A DNA stretch of 46,621 nt from Clostridia bacterium (lineage in GTDB: Bacteria > Bacillota > Clostridia > Oscillospirales > CAG-272), in NCBI GenBank assembly GCA_017462615.1, contig JAFTQT010000078.1, forward strand, positions 1-46,621, given 5' to 3'. The notes beneath the pieces were generated by a model, which was given only the letters and a program-made list of their open reading frames with translations, did not search any database and was not told the DNA's origin. Below, one piece after another: positions 6,742 to 17,001 of the stretch; within the stretch, counting starts at the first letter, position 1; each line of letters starts with the position of its first letter. The translations under genes were made by a program, and so were the position numbers.

Positions 6742-8071
6742 CGGGTACCTCCTCGCCTTTCTGGCGGATGATCAGCTTAATGGGCGTGCCCCGGAAGCCA
6801 AAGGTCTCCCGCAGGCAGTTTTCGATATAGCGCTGGTAGGAGAAGTGGAACAGCTCCGCATTGTTGCAGAAAATGACGAAGGTGGGGGGCGCGACCTTGA
6901 TCTGGGTCATGTAGTAGACCTTCAGGCGGCGACCCTTGTCAGAGGGGGGCTGCACCTTGGTGGTGGCGTCGCCCAGCACGTCGTTGAGCATGCCGGTGGA
7001 AACGCGCATGCGAGACTGATTGTAAACGTATAGAATGTGCTCGAAAATATTGGGGATGCGCTGACCGGTTTTGGCGGAGACGAAAAGGAGGGGGGCGTAC
7101 TGCATATAGCCAAGGGCTTCATAGACCCGTTTGGTGTATTCGTTGACGGTGCTGTTGTCCTTTTCCACTGTGTCCCATTTGTTGACCAGGATGATGCAGG
7201 CCTTGCCCGCCTCGTGCGCAATGCCCGCAATGCGCTCGTCCTGCTCGGTGACGCCCTCGGCGGCATCGATCATAATGAGGCACACGTCGGCGCGCTCCAC
7301 CGCCATGTGGGCGCGCAGCACGCTGTATTTCTCAATGGCGTCGTTCACCTTGGACTGGCGGCGGATGCCGGCGGTGTCGATGAAGGTAAACTTGCCGTAT
7401 TCGTTTTCCATCTGGGTGTCAACGGCATCGCGGGTGGTGCCGGCAATGTCGGATACGATGACGCGCTGGCTGCCCACAAAGCGGTTGATGATAGAGGACT
7501 TGCCCGCGTTGGGCTTGCCGATGACGGCCACCTTGATGCTGTCGTCCTCCTCCTCGTCATTCACTTCGCCGGGGAGCAGCTCCAGCACGGCGTCCAGCAC
7601 GTCGCCGGTGCCGCTGCCGTGGACCGAGGAAACGGCGATGGGGTCGGTATCCAGTCCCAGCTCGTAGAACTCATAAAATTCAAAAGGCAGCGCACCCACG
7701 CGGTCGCACTTGTTGATGGCAAGCACGATGGGCTTGCCGCTTTTTTTCAGCATGACGGCCACGTCGCGGTCGGCGGCGGTGACGCCGGTGCGGATATCGC
7801 AAAGGAAGATGATGACGTCGGCGCTCTCGATGGCCAGCTCTGCCTGGAATTTCATCTGGGAGAGGATCACATCGTTGGTTTTCGGCTCAATGCCGCCGGT
7901 GTCGATAAGGGTCAGCTTTTTGCCGCACCACTCACACTCGCCGTAGATGCGGTCTCGGGTCACGCCGGGGGTGTCCTCCACAATGGAGCGGCGCTCACCG
8001 ATCAGCTTATTGAAAAACGTGCTTTTGCCCACGTTGGGGCGGCCCACGATGGCCACAATGGGTTTTGACAT
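6734..8071 (-). CDS. der: ribosome biogenesis GTPase Der (EngA)
   Basis: A 445-residue protein with two tandem G domains: GRPNVGKST near residue 9 with DTPGVTRD, and GKPNAGKSS near residue 185 with DTAGIRRQ. A KH-like C-terminal domain of about 90 residues follows. Der acts in 50S subunit maturation. An ATG 69 bases further upstream is in frame, but the start at 8071 (MSKPIVAIVGRPNVGKS) matches the family N-terminus and has a GAGGTG ribosome binding site. It sits 22 bases after the DUF512 gene and overlaps obgE, so the two ribosome assembly GTPases are made together. Confidence 0.95.
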   Translation of the reverse strand: MSKPIVAIVGRPNVGKSTFFNKLIGERRSIVEDTPGVTRDRIYGECEWCGKKLTLIDTGGIEPKTNDVILSQMKFQAELAIESADVIIFLCDIRTGVTAADRDVAVMLKKSGKPIVLAINKCDRVGALPFEFYEFYELGLDTDPIAVSSVHGSGTGDVLDAVLELLPGEVNDEEEDDSIKVAVIGKPNAGKSSIINRFVGSQRVIVSDIAGTTRDAVDTQMENEYGKFTFIDTAGIRRQSKVNDAIEKYSVLRAHMAVERADVCLIMIDAAEGVTEQDERIAGIAHEAGKACIILVNKWDTVEKDNSTVNEYTKRVYEALGYMQYAPLLFVSAKTGQRIPNIFEHILYVYNQSRMRVSTGMLNDVLGDATTKVQPPSDKGRRLKVYYMTQIKVAPPTFVIFCNNAELFHFSYQRYIENCLRETFGFRGTPIKLIIRQKGEEVPDA

Positions 8072-8093
8072 AGGAAGCACCTCGATTCTGTGG

Positions 8094-9419
8094 TTAGTAG
8101 GGAGCGGGCACGCCAAGGAGGGCGGCCAGCAGAGCGGCACCGTCGTTTTTCACGGTTTGGAGGGGGACGGAAAGTTGGGTGGAAAGCTCCTGTGGCGTCA
8201 TGCCGCACAGGAAAAGATCCCGCTCGGCGCGCAGGGTGTTTTCGGAAATGAGCAGCGCGTCACCAAGGGTCTTGCCCTGTAGCTGCTCAGCCATATCCTT
8301 GCCCGTCAGCAGCCCCGCCACGGTGATCTCGGGGCCGAAGAAGTTGTTTTCAATTTCAAATACCTGCACGGAAAGCCACGACACGCGGGCGGTGAGCATT
8401 TCGGAAAGCAGGCGGAGCGTGGGTGCGGCCGCTTTGCCGGTGGCGATCGATACCGTGCGGTGCGTGGGAGGATTTTGGGGGAGATAATCGGTCAGATATT
8501 CCAGCTCCGCGGCGAATTCCGCCATCAAGGAGCGAAGCAATCCCACGCCGTTTTCGATCTGCTCGTAGTCGCCGTAGTAGCTTTCCTCGGGCAAGGGAAG
8601 CCCCGCCTTGAGGTAAAACTCGTCCGCGCAGCAAAAGAGGCGGTTGCCGGTTTCCTGCTCCAAGCGGTCGCCCACGGCGTTGACCTGTGCGATGACGGCA
8701 CGACATTCCTCCGGGGTGAAGGGGGTGAGGGGATAAAGCCCCTCGCGATAGCGGGTAAGTCCCGCCGGCACCACGGAAACGCTGGAGAGGGCAGGGGAGT
8801 GCGCGGCGAGATCGGTCATGGTGCTGTCAAGCTCCGCGCCGTCGTTGACGCCGCGGCAGAGCACGATCTGTCCGCAAAGGCGGATGCCCGCCTCCGCCAG
8901 ACGGGTGAGGTAGGAGAGCACCTCGCCGGCGCGGCGATTTTTCATCATGTCGCACCGCAGCGTGGGATTGGTGGTGTGCACCGATACGTTGACGGGGGAA
9001 ATGTGCATTTTGATGATGCGGTCGATATCCTTGTCCCGCAGGTTGGTGAGGGTGATATAATTGCCGTGGAGGAAGGAAAGGCGAGCGTCGTCGTCCTTGA
9101 AATAGAGGGTCTCACGCAGACCCTTCGGAAGCTGGTCGATAAAGCAGAAGATGCATTTGTTTTGGCAGCGCTGCTTTTTGTCCATCAGGGGTGTTTCGAA
9201 ATCGAGACCGATATCGTCGTATTCCGCCTTGCGGATGGCGAGGGAAAGGGTGGCCCCTCCCCGCCGGAGAGTGAGGGTGACGGCTTTTTCGGCCAGATAA
9301 AAGCGGTAATCCAGCACGTCCTCAATTTCGCTTCCGTTGATGGCGATCAGTACGTCGCCGGGCAGCACGCCGGCCTTTTCCGCGAGACTCCGGGGCTCTA
9401 CCGCGCAAATTTTGACCAT
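8094..9419 (-). CDS. DUF512 radical SAM-like protein with PDZ domain
   Basis: The 441-residue product begins with a PDZ-like segment (about residues 1-70, AGVLPGDVLIAINGSEI). It then has a cluster CQNKCIFCFIDQ (CX3CX2C spacing near residue 95), as expected for a radical-SAM [4Fe-4S] site, and a C-terminal DUF512 region. The family is widespread in Clostridia and cyanobacteria and frequently sits next to der; its reaction is not known to me. An in-frame ATG at 9443 is less likely because the AAGGAGG ribosome binding site falls between it and the ATG at 9419. It is the first gene of the unit with der, obgE and ppa, driven by the promoter at 9462-9490. Confidence 0.85.
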   Translation of the reverse strand: MVKICAVEPRSLAEKAGVLPGDVLIAINGSEIEDVLDYRFYLAEKAVTLTLRRGGATLSLAIRKAEYDDIGLDFETPLMDKKQRCQNKCIFCFIDQLPKGLRETLYFKDDDARLSFLHGNYITLTNLRDKDIDRIIKMHISPVNVSVHTTNPTLRCDMMKNRRAGEVLSYLTRLAEAGIRLCGQIVLCRGVNDGAELDSTMTDLAAHSPALSSVSVVPAGLTRYREGLYPLTPFTPEECRAVIAQVNAVGDRLEQETGNRLFCCADEFYLKAGLPLPEESYYGDYEQIENGVGLLRSLMAEFAAELEYLTDYLPQNPPTHRTVSIATGKAAAPTLRLLSEMLTARVSWLSVQVFEIENNFFGPEITVAGLLTGKDMAEQLQGKTLGDALLISENTLRAERDLFLCGMTPQELSTQLSVPLQTVKNDGAALLAALLGVPAPY

Positions 9420-9461
9420 ATCCTCGCCTCCTTCTCGTTGCAAAATATCCTTAACTAATCT

Positions 9462-9490
9462 ATTATATCACATTTTTGCCGATTTGTCAA
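9462..9490 (-). promoter_or_regulatory. promoter of the DUF512-der-obgE-ppa unit
   Basis: On the minus strand a perfect TTGACA (9490-9485) and TATAAT (9467-9462) with a 17-base spacer lie 43 bases before the DUF512 start codon. No other promoter is obvious within the four-gene unit, whose genes are separated by 22 bases or less. Confidence 0.85.
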
Positions 9491-9646
9491 AGGGCGCGGC
9501 GGGATTTTTCAAAAGTCACACTTTGGCAATGGTTGTTTGCAAAATATTAACAAAATGCCCATATGCAGTTCATCAATTTTCCGTATTCTGTGTATAGAAT
9601 CACCAAAGGGAACGAGCGGAATTCACATTTATCTTGATATTATTGT

Positions 9647-9743
9647 AAGGAGGACGCTATGAAAAGAATTTTTTCGCTGTTGCTTGCTATTTTGCTATGC
9701 GCCCTGCCGCTTGTGGGGTGCGGACTCGCCGAGGAGGGCGGGG
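9647..9743 (+). repeat. duplicated 5' gene segment, copy 1
   Basis: These 97 bases (ribosome binding site, start codon, signal peptide and first mature residues) match 10549-10645 at all but two positions. The reading frames downstream have drifted far more. The unit is either a recent duplication kept uniform by gene conversion or a 5' cassette under strong constraint. Confidence 0.9.
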
Positions 9744-10468
9744 AGGAGCGGCCCGGTGTGGAAAATGGAAAAGAAAACTCCGCCGCGAAGGATGAGGGAA
9801 AGCTGCCGGATATAGATCTGATTGGCGGCGTATCTCTTGTGGGCTTCAAGCAGGTGCTGGATGAGGAGAATATGGTGCCGGGCATCGGGCAGGGAGATTT
9901 CATTCAGCAAATGGGAGAGTATAAATATGCCGAGTGGGACGAGTCGGTTTCCCTTTCCGGTGTTTTTTATGACGGTTACGATGGATGCGGCTACCACAGC
10001 ACCGGCCCGTATTTTGGGGTTCAAAACGATGTGTTCAGACCGCAGCCGGATTTGGTATCGAAATATTGCTACACCAATTCCTTCTATGCCAGGATGGAAA
10101 TGATCGGTCTTTCGATGCCCTACGGCATCGGCTTTGCGGACACGATGACGGATGCCTTGACCAAAATCGGCATTGATGAGGGACGGCGCAACGTCATTCT
10201 TGGCGATCTCGAAAAGATCAAGGCGGAGGAGACCTTGGCGCTTTATCAAAAGGAGAACGTATCGCTATGGTTGAAAAAAGACGTGGTTACAGTTCAAGCC
10301 GACGGCGTCGTTCATAAAAAGGATGGCTACGCTCTCACCTACCGGGAGACCTCTCCCATCGTCCGTGGCGACGGTGAGCCGGGAACGGTTATCCGCGAGG
10401 TGCGCTTGCGCTTCCTTGCCGGCGGTGCACTGAATGAGATCTATTTTTCGGTGCAGGAGAATTACTGA
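9659..10468 (+). CDS. lipoprotein, paralogue 1
   Basis: A 269-residue product has a classic type II signal peptide: KR near the start, a hydrophobic core, and lipobox LVGC with the modified Cys at position 21. A low-complexity Glu/Gly/Lys-rich linker (about residues 22-50) follows, then a globular domain ending in EIYFSVQENY. The mature protein should be tethered to the outer face of the membrane. I do not recognise the domain. It is paralogous to the next gene, sharing motifs such as PGIGQGDFI, TNSFYAR and LRFLAGGAL. The ribosome binding site AAGGAGG is 7 bases upstream. Bases 9500-9640 before it hold no clear consensus promoter apart from a weak TATAGAAT near 9591. Confidence 0.8.
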   Translation: MKRIFSLLLAILLCALPLVGCGLAEEGGEERPGVENGKENSAAKDEGKLPDIDLIGGVSLVGFKQVLDEENMVPGIGQGDFIQQMGEYKYAEWDESVSLSGVFYDGYDGCGYHSTGPYFGVQNDVFRPQPDLVSKYCYTNSFYARMEMIGLSMPYGIGFADTMTDALTKIGIDEGRRNVILGDLEKIKAEETLALYQKENVSLWLKKDVVTVQADGVVHKKDGYALTYRETSPIVRGDGEPGTVIREVRLRFLAGGALNEIYFSVQENY

Positions 10469-10548
10469 GCAAAAGGGTGTGCGGCAGGCTTTCCTGCGAC
10501 GGCATGGACACAGGATGCATTTGTGTGTAGATGAAGCAATTTGCTTGA

Positions 10549-10645
10549 AAGGAGGACGCTATGAAAAGAATTTTTTCGCTGTTGCTTGCTATTTTGCTAT
10601 GCGCCCTGCCGCTCGTAGGGTGCGGACTCGCCGAGGAGGGCGGGG
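10549..10645 (+). repeat. duplicated 5' gene segment, copy 2
   Basis: Second copy of the 97-base segment at 9647-9743, differing at two positions, both inside the signal-peptide coding region. The offset is exactly 902 bases. Confidence 0.9.
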
Positions 10646-11427
10646 TGAAACCTCCTAACGAGGGTGGAAACGAGCCTTCTGCCGAGGAGAACGGCGACGA
10701 GCCTTCTGTTGAGGAGGATGGAGGGGATCAGGTTGAAATCGACCGCATTGGCGGCGTGTCGCTTGCGGCCTTCAGCGCGGTTTTGGATGCGGAAAATATG
10801 ACTCCAGGTATCGGGCAGGGAGATTTTATTAAGCAAATGGGAAAATACAAATATCCTGCGGAGATCCAAGCCGAATTGGATGCCGGCCCTGCTTCCATTG
10901 GAGGTGTTCATCGCGATGGCTTCGACCAAAACACCAACTGCTTTACCTACGGTTATCATCATAACGGTTTGTATTTCGGGTATGAAAACGATGGCCGCTG
11001 GGCTTTGGGGTCGGAGGAATCTCACCGTACCAACTCTTTCTATGCAAGGGTGGTAATGAACGGTCTGACGATGCCCTACAGTGTTGATTTTGATGACACG
11101 TTGAACGATGTTTTTTGCAAAATAGGCATCGATGAGGCGCGGTATGCCGATATTCTTTCCGATTTTGAAAAGCTTGAGCAGACGGAGTCCTTGACGCTTT
11201 ACCAAAAGGATCACGTATCGTTGCAGTTACATAAAGGCGTGATCACGGTGGCAAAGGACGGCGAAAAAAGCCGCGAGGACGGCTATCTTCTCATCTATAG
11301 CGAGACCTCCCCTTTCACTTCACAGGGCGGGGAAGTCGGCACGGCCACGCGCAGTGTGCACTTGCGCTTCCTTGCCGGCGGTGCACTGAGCGAAATATAT
11401 TTTTCCGTGCAGGAGGATTATGTCTGA
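10561..11427 (+). CDS. lipoprotein, paralogue 2
   Basis: The 288-residue protein has the same signal peptide as paralogue 1 (lipobox LVGC, Cys 21), a longer acidic linker containing two near-repeats of the type NEPSAEENGDEPSVEEDGG, and a related globular domain ending EIYFSVQEDYV. Relative to the first copy there is an extra ~10-residue segment around residues 105-125 and many substitutions, so the two have probably diverged in ligand or partner. Function is unknown. It follows paralogue 1 by 92 bases on the same strand and may share its transcript. The stretch 11428-11590 after it contains a GC-rich imperfect hairpin near 11521-11542 but no gene. Confidence 0.8.
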   Translation: MKRIFSLLLAILLCALPLVGCGLAEEGGVKPPNEGGNEPSAEENGDEPSVEEDGGDQVEIDRIGGVSLAAFSAVLDAENMTPGIGQGDFIKQMGKYKYPAEIQAELDAGPASIGGVHRDGFDQNTNCFTYGYHHNGLYFGYENDGRWALGSEESHRTNSFYARVVMNGLTMPYSVDFDDTLNDVFCKIGIDEARYADILSDFEKLEQTESLTLYQKDHVSLQLHKGVITVAKDGEKSREDGYLLIYSETSPFTSQGGEVGTATRSVHLRFLAGGALSEIYFSVQEDYV

Positions 11428-11591
11428 ACGTGGAAGTATTGTGGCAAGCGTTGGCTTAATGGTATAACGGCACTTGCATTTTTATCCATTCCGCGCCGCA
11501 TTTTTATGAAAAAACAATGCCTCCGCCGCCGGCGGGGGCGGAAAGCGCAGATCTTTTTGTGATTTTTATGCAAAAAAATCGCGAAAAAGTA

Positions 11592-11620
11592 TTGACAAGC
11601 AAAACCGAGTGTGCTATACT
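11592..11620 (+). promoter_or_regulatory. promoter of the branched-chain amino acid operon
   Basis: TTGACA (11592-11597) and TATACT (11615-11620) with a 17-base spacer should start transcription near 11627, about 300 bases before ilvB. The long leader between holds a leader-peptide gene and an intrinsic terminator, which suggests control by attenuation rather than at initiation. Confidence 0.85.
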
Positions 11621-11651
11621 ATTTACAATCTTTTTTTAGAGGTGCAGAAAA

Positions 11652-11792
11652 ATGGCCTTTGCATGTGCAAATATCATCGTCGCCATTCTAAGCGCTATTC
11701 TAATTCTAATCGTACGAGTCGTACGCGAGAATGAGGATAGTGCTGAAAGTTGCGCCTTGATTTGCAAAGCAGAGGAGCATCCCGCCGTATAA
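11652..11792 (+). CDS. leader peptide for ilv attenuation
   Basis: A 46-codon frame begins 25 bases after the predicted transcription start, with a modest ribosome binding site (AGAGGTG at 11638-11644). Residues 8-24 read IIVAILSAILILIVRVV: 13 of 17 are Ile, Leu or Val, the three end products of the operon downstream. That is the hallmark of ilv leader peptides such as enterobacterial IlvL and IvbL. A perfect 15-bp palindrome (11711-11725) spans the valine codons, and the stop codon overlaps CCGTATAAG, which can partly pair with the 5' arm of the terminator at 11851. A ribosome stalled on scarce BCAA-tRNA would leave this sequence free. The hydrophobic stretch could alternatively be a membrane peptide, but the position argues for a leader. 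Confidence 0.65.
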   Translation: MAFACANIIVAILSAILILIVRVVRENEDSAESCALICKAEEHPAV

Positions 11793-11850
11793 GTGTCGTG
11801 TATTTTATCATACCACACTCGGCCGGATGAATAGTCTTTCGTTGATTGCA

Positions 11851-11892
11851 AGCCTTACGGTCTCACTTTCAGACCGTAAGGCTATTATTTTT
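11851..11892 (+). terminator. attenuator terminator before ilvB
   Basis: A perfect 13-bp stem (11851-11863 with 11871-11883, 7-base loop) is followed by ATTATTTTT. It lies between the leader peptide and the ilvB ribosome binding site, so transcription of the whole operon must read through it. No T-box signature (the AGGGTGG-type sequence) or known riboswitch core is visible in the 300-base leader. Confidence 0.85.
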
Positions 11893-11933
11893 GAAATCCA
11901 AAATGCTCATTCCCTGTAAAGGAGGATATGAAA

Positions 11934-13643
11934 ATGAAATTAACCGGCGCGCAAATTCTGATGGAGTGCTTGCTGGAGCAAGAGGTGGACACCATCTTCG
12001 GCTACCCCGGCGGCACCATTCTCAACGTTTACGACGCTTTGTACCGCTACAGCGACAAGATCAAGCACGTGCTGACCGCCCACGAGCAGGGCGCGGCGCA
12101 CGCCGCTGACGGCTACGCCAGAAGCACCGGCAAGGTGGGCGTATGCTTCGCCACCTCCGGCCCCGGCGCCACCAATCTGACTACCGGTATCGCCACCGCC
12201 CATATGGATTCTTCCCCCGTGGTGTTCATTTCCTGTAACGTGCCCCGCGGCCTCATTGGAAAGGATTCCTTCCAGGAGGTGGATATTACGGGTATCACCA
12301 TGCCTATTACCAAATGCAACTACATCGTGGATGACGTGACGAAGCTGGCCGATACCGTCAGAGCCGCCTTTGCCATCGCCAAAAGCGGCAGACCCGGCCC
12401 TGTATTCATCGATATTCTGAAGGATGCCACCGGTGCCAAGTGCGAGTTTGAGCCTTTGCCCCGTGATCAGCATTACAGCCAGGGCAAGCTTGGCTCCATG
12501 ATGCGTCGCTCCTCTCAGAATTTCAAAGCACCCGAGGTCAATGTGAAGGATATCGAGACCTTAGCGGAGATGATCAAGAAATCCGAAAAGCCCCTGCTGA
12601 TCTGCGGCGGCGGCGTGGTGCGTGGCCGTGCTCACAAGGAGTTTTTGGAATTTGCCGAGAAGATCGACTCCCCTGTTGCCATTACCCTGATGGGTGCGGG
12701 CGGCATTTGCGGCAGAAATCCTCTTGCCACGGGCATGATCGGCATGCACGGCACCCAGGCCTCCAATATGGCCTGCGACGCTTGCGACCTGCTGATCTCC
12801 GTGGGCTGCCGCTTCTCGGATCGCGTGGCGCTGGCCCCCAAGACCTTTGCCAAGCAAGCCAAGGTGGTGCAGATCGACATTGACCGTGCCGAGATCAACA
12901 AAAACGTGAAGACCGATCATCATATCGTAGGTGATGCCAAGCGTGTGCTTGCCATGCTGAACGAAATGGTAGAGCCGGCAGATCACAGCGAGTGGAAGAA
13001 ATACGTCTTCTCCTTCAAGACCGAGACCGAGTACGACGAGGGCGGCGAGACCCTGACGCCCAAGCAGATCCTGACCTCCATCGCTAAGCTCCTGCCCCAG
13101 AATACGGTGGTGGCAACCGACGTGGGTCAGCATCAGATGTGGGCCATTCAGCACTTCCGCTTTGATTATCCCGGTCAGCTCCTCACCTCCGGCGGCTTTG
13201 GTACCATGGGCTTCGGTCTCGGTGCCGCCATCGGTGCCAAGATGGGCAATCCCGATAAGACGGTTATCCACATCACCGGCGACGGTAGCTTTCGCATGAA
13301 CTGCAACGAGCTTGCCACCGTGCAGGATTACGGCGTGCCGATCATTACCTTTGTATTTAACAACAACACCCTCGGCATGGTGCGCCAGTGGCAGACCCTC
13401 ATTTACGACAAGCGGTATTCCGAGACCACCCTCAAGCACCGCGGCCCCGACTTTGTGGCGCTGGCCAAGTCCTACGGCCTCGGCGGTGCCCACGTGACCA
13501 ACGTGGCGGAGCTGGAGGCGGCCATTCATGAGGCCATGGCTTGCGGTCACGGCTACGTGATCGACTGTGCCATTGATATGGATGAGAAGGTGCGGCCCAT
13601 GGTAGGCGGTGGCTCTCATATCACCGACTTTATGCTTTCCTGA
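11934..13643 (+). CDS. ilvB: acetolactate synthase, large (catalytic) subunit
   Basis: The 569-residue product condenses two pyruvates, or pyruvate with 2-oxobutyrate, giving 2-acetolactate or 2-aceto-2-hydroxybutyrate: the first common step to valine, leucine and isoleucine. Domains in order: N-terminal TPP pyrimidine-binding domain with FGYPGG and the catalytic Glu in AHEQGAAHAADGYAR (about residue 50), the central FAD-binding-type domain, and the C-terminal TPP pyrophosphate-binding domain with GDGSF...NN near residue 445 to 475. Two in-frame ATGs exist; the second (11934) is preferred because it lies 8 bases from AAGGAGG, against 2 for the first (11928). It is the first enzyme gene after the attenuator, with ilvN 13 bases downstream. 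Confidence 0.95.
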   Translation: MKLTGAQILMECLLEQEVDTIFGYPGGTILNVYDALYRYSDKIKHVLTAHEQGAAHAADGYARSTGKVGVCFATSGPGATNLTTGIATAHMDSSPVVFISCNVPRGLIGKDSFQEVDITGITMPITKCNYIVDDVTKLADTVRAAFAIAKSGRPGPVFIDILKDATGAKCEFEPLPRDQHYSQGKLGSMMRRSSQNFKAPEVNVKDIETLAEMIKKSEKPLLICGGGVVRGRAHKEFLEFAEKIDSPVAITLMGAGGICGRNPLATGMIGMHGTQASNMACDACDLLISVGCRFSDRVALAPKTFAKQAKVVQIDIDRAEINKNVKTDHHIVGDAKRVLAMLNEMVEPADHSEWKKYVFSFKTETEYDEGGETLTPKQILTSIAKLLPQNTVVATDVGQHQMWAIQHFRFDYPGQLLTSGGFGTMGFGLGAAIGAKMGNPDKTVIHITGDGSFRMNCNELATVQDYGVPIITFVFNNNTLGMVRQWQTLIYDKRYSETTLKHRGPDFVALAKSYGLGGAHVTNVAELEAAIHEAMACGHGYVIDCAIDMDEKVRPMVGGGSHITDFMLS

Positions 13644-13656
13644 AAGGAGATGCAGT

Positions 13657-15208
<1,552 letters not shown>

Positions 15209-15218
15209 GAAACCGATT

Positions 15219-15249
15219 TTTTCCACGGCGGCAACGCCGCCGTGGAAAA
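15219..15249 (+). promoter_or_regulatory. strong hairpin between ilvC and ilvD
   Basis: A perfect 13-bp stem (15219-15231 with 15237-15249, 5-base loop) lies in the only sizeable gap of the operon (117 bases). A weak T-rich stretch (15255-15263) begins only 5 bases later, so partial termination or 3'-end protection of the ilvBNC segment is possible. This would lower expression of ilvD and the leu genes relative to ilvBNC. No promoter is apparent between the hairpin and ilvD. Confidence 0.6.
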
Positions 15250-15325
15250 GTAAATTCTTTTTCGATGAGGCACGTGGCAACGTACCCCATCCAAAGAAAA
15301 TTTGCACCCTCACGGAGGTAAGAAT

Positions 15326-16987
15326 ATGTTTTCCGATCAAATCAAAAAGGGCGTAGAGCGCACGCCCAACAGAAGCCTTTTGTATGCCCTGGGTCTCACC
15401 GATGAGGAGCTTTCCCGTCCCATTGTCGGCATCGTTTCCTCCCACAACGAGATCGTGCCCGGCCATATGCACCTGGACAAGATCGCCGAGGCGGTCAAGG
15501 CGGGTGTCCGCGCCGCAGGCGGCACACCCATTATGTTCCCTGCCATTGCCGTTTGCGACGGTATTGCCATGGGTCACGTGGGCATGAAGTATTCTCTGGT
15601 GACCCGCGACCTGATCGCCGACTCCACCGAGGCTATGGTGATGGCGCATCAGTTTGACGGCCTCGTCATGATTCCCAACTGCGATAAGAACGTGCCCGGC
15701 CTTCTGATGGCGGCGGCACGTCTCAATATCCCCACGATTTTCTGCTCCGGTGGCCCCATGCTGGCCGGACGTCTGCAGGATGGCAGACGTACCTGCCTTT
15801 CTCATATGTTTGAGGCGGTGGGTGCCTACCACGCAGGCACGCTGGACGAGGCGGGTGTTTCGGATTATACCGAAAACGCTTGCCCCAGTTGCGGCTCCTG
15901 CTCCGGTATGTATACCGCAAATTCCATGAACTGCCTCACCGAGGCCATCGGCATGGCGCTGGCCGGAAACGGCACCGTGCCCGCACCCTTTTCTGCCCGT
16001 ATCCGGCTTGCCAAGCACGCCGGTATGCAGATCATGGAGCTGATTCACAAGAACATCCGTCCGCGCGATATCATGACCGAGGCCGCCTTCCACAACGCGG
16101 AGACCGTGGATATGGCGCTGGGCTGTTCCACCAATACCATGCTGCACCTGCCCGCCATTGCCCACGAGGCCGGTGTGGAGATCAGCCTGGATATGTCCAA
16201 TCAGATCAGCGCCAACACCCCCAACCTCTGCCATCTGGCACCGGCCGGTGATACCTTTATGGAGGATCTTGACCGTGCAGGCGGCGTTTCGGCGGTGATG
16301 AAGGAGCTTTGCAAAAAGAATCTGCTGCACACCTCGGTGATGACCGTGACCGGCAAGACGTTGGCCGAGAATCTGGAAAGTGTGCAGAACCGTGATCCCG
16401 AGATCATCCGCCCCATCGAGAATCCCTATTCCCAGAGCGGCGGCATCGCCGTGCTGAAGGGCAATCTCGCCCCCGATGGCTGTGTGGTGAAGCAGTCTGC
16501 CGTTGCCCCCGAAATGATGCAGCACGAGGGCCCCACCCGGGTGTTCGATTCCGAGGAGGAGGCCATCAAGTCCATCTATGCCGGTGAGATCAAGGCCGGT
16601 GACGTGGTGGTGATCCGCTATGAGGGCCCGAAGGGCGGCCCCGGTATGCGGGAAATGCTGAACCCCACCTCTGCCATTTGCGGCATGGGGCTTGGTGAGA
16701 GCGTCGCGCTCATCACCGACGGTCGCTTCTCCGGTGCCACACGTGGCGCGGCCATTGGTCACGTCAGCCCCGAGGCTGCTGCCGGTGGCAACATCGCACT
16801 GGTACAGGAGGGCGATATCATTTCCATTGACATTAAGGCCTGCCGTGTAGAGCTGAAGGTCTCCGACGAGGAGCTGGCCGCTCGCCGCGCCGCTTGGGTC
16901 TGCCCCGAGCCCAAGGTGAAGACCGGATATCTCGCCCGCTACGCCAAGCTGGTCTCCTCTGCCGATAAGGGCGCCATTCTCAACTGA
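15326..16987 (+). CDS. ilvD: dihydroxy-acid dehydratase
   Basis: The 553-residue enzyme dehydrates 2,3-dihydroxy-isovalerate and -methylvalerate to the 2-oxo acids. The iron-sulfur ligands are visible in NCDKNVPG (about residue 119) and [11 protein letters not shown] (about residue 190). The glycine-rich [10 protein letters not shown] and [11 protein letters not shown] segments of the C-terminal domain match the IlvD/Edd family. The start at 15326 is 8 bases after GGAGG; an in-frame ATG at 15302 precedes the ribosome binding site. leuA begins 14 bases after the stop. Confidence 0.95.
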   Translation: MFSDQIKKGVERTPNRSLLYALGLTDEELSRPIVGIVSSHNEIVPGHMHLDKIAEAVKAGVRAAGGTPIMFPAIAVCDGIAMGHVGMKYSLVTRDLIADSTEAMVMAHQFDGLVMIPNCDKNVPGLLMAAARLNIPTIFCSGGPMLAGRLQDGRRTCLSHMFEAVGAYHAGTLDEAGVSDYTENACPSCGSCSGMYTANSMNCLTEAIGMALAGNGTVPAPFSARIRLAKHAGMQIMELIHKNIRPRDIMTEAAFHNAETVDMALGCSTNTMLHLPAIAHEAGVEISLDMSNQISANTPNLCHLAPAGDTFMEDLDRAGGVSAVMKELCKKNLLHTSVMTVTGKTLAENLESVQNRDPEIIRPIENPYSQSGGIAVLKGNLAPDGCVVKQSAVAPEMMQHEGPTRVFDSEEEAIKSIYAGEIKAGDVVVIRYEGPKGGPGMREMLNPTSAICGMGLGESVALITDGRFSGATRGAAIGHVSPEAAAGGNIALVQEGDIISIDIKACRVELKVSDEELAARRAAWVCPEPKVKTGYLARYAKLVSSADKGAILN

Positions 16988-17001
16988 CAGGAGCTTTTGA
17001 C

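Noticed and set aside
5035-6771. 578-codon plus-strand frame opposite ppa and obgE
   Set aside because: Shadow of two well-identified minus-strand genes.
11652-11792. Second type I toxin peptide
   Set aside because: It is hydrophobic like one, but there is no antisense promoter facing it, the Ile/Leu/Val run matches the operon's products, and it lies directly before the ilvB attenuator.
11627-11930. T-box riboswitch before ilvB
   Set aside because: No T-box consensus or specifier-loop architecture is visible; the leader peptide rich in Ile/Leu/Val codons explains the terminator better.
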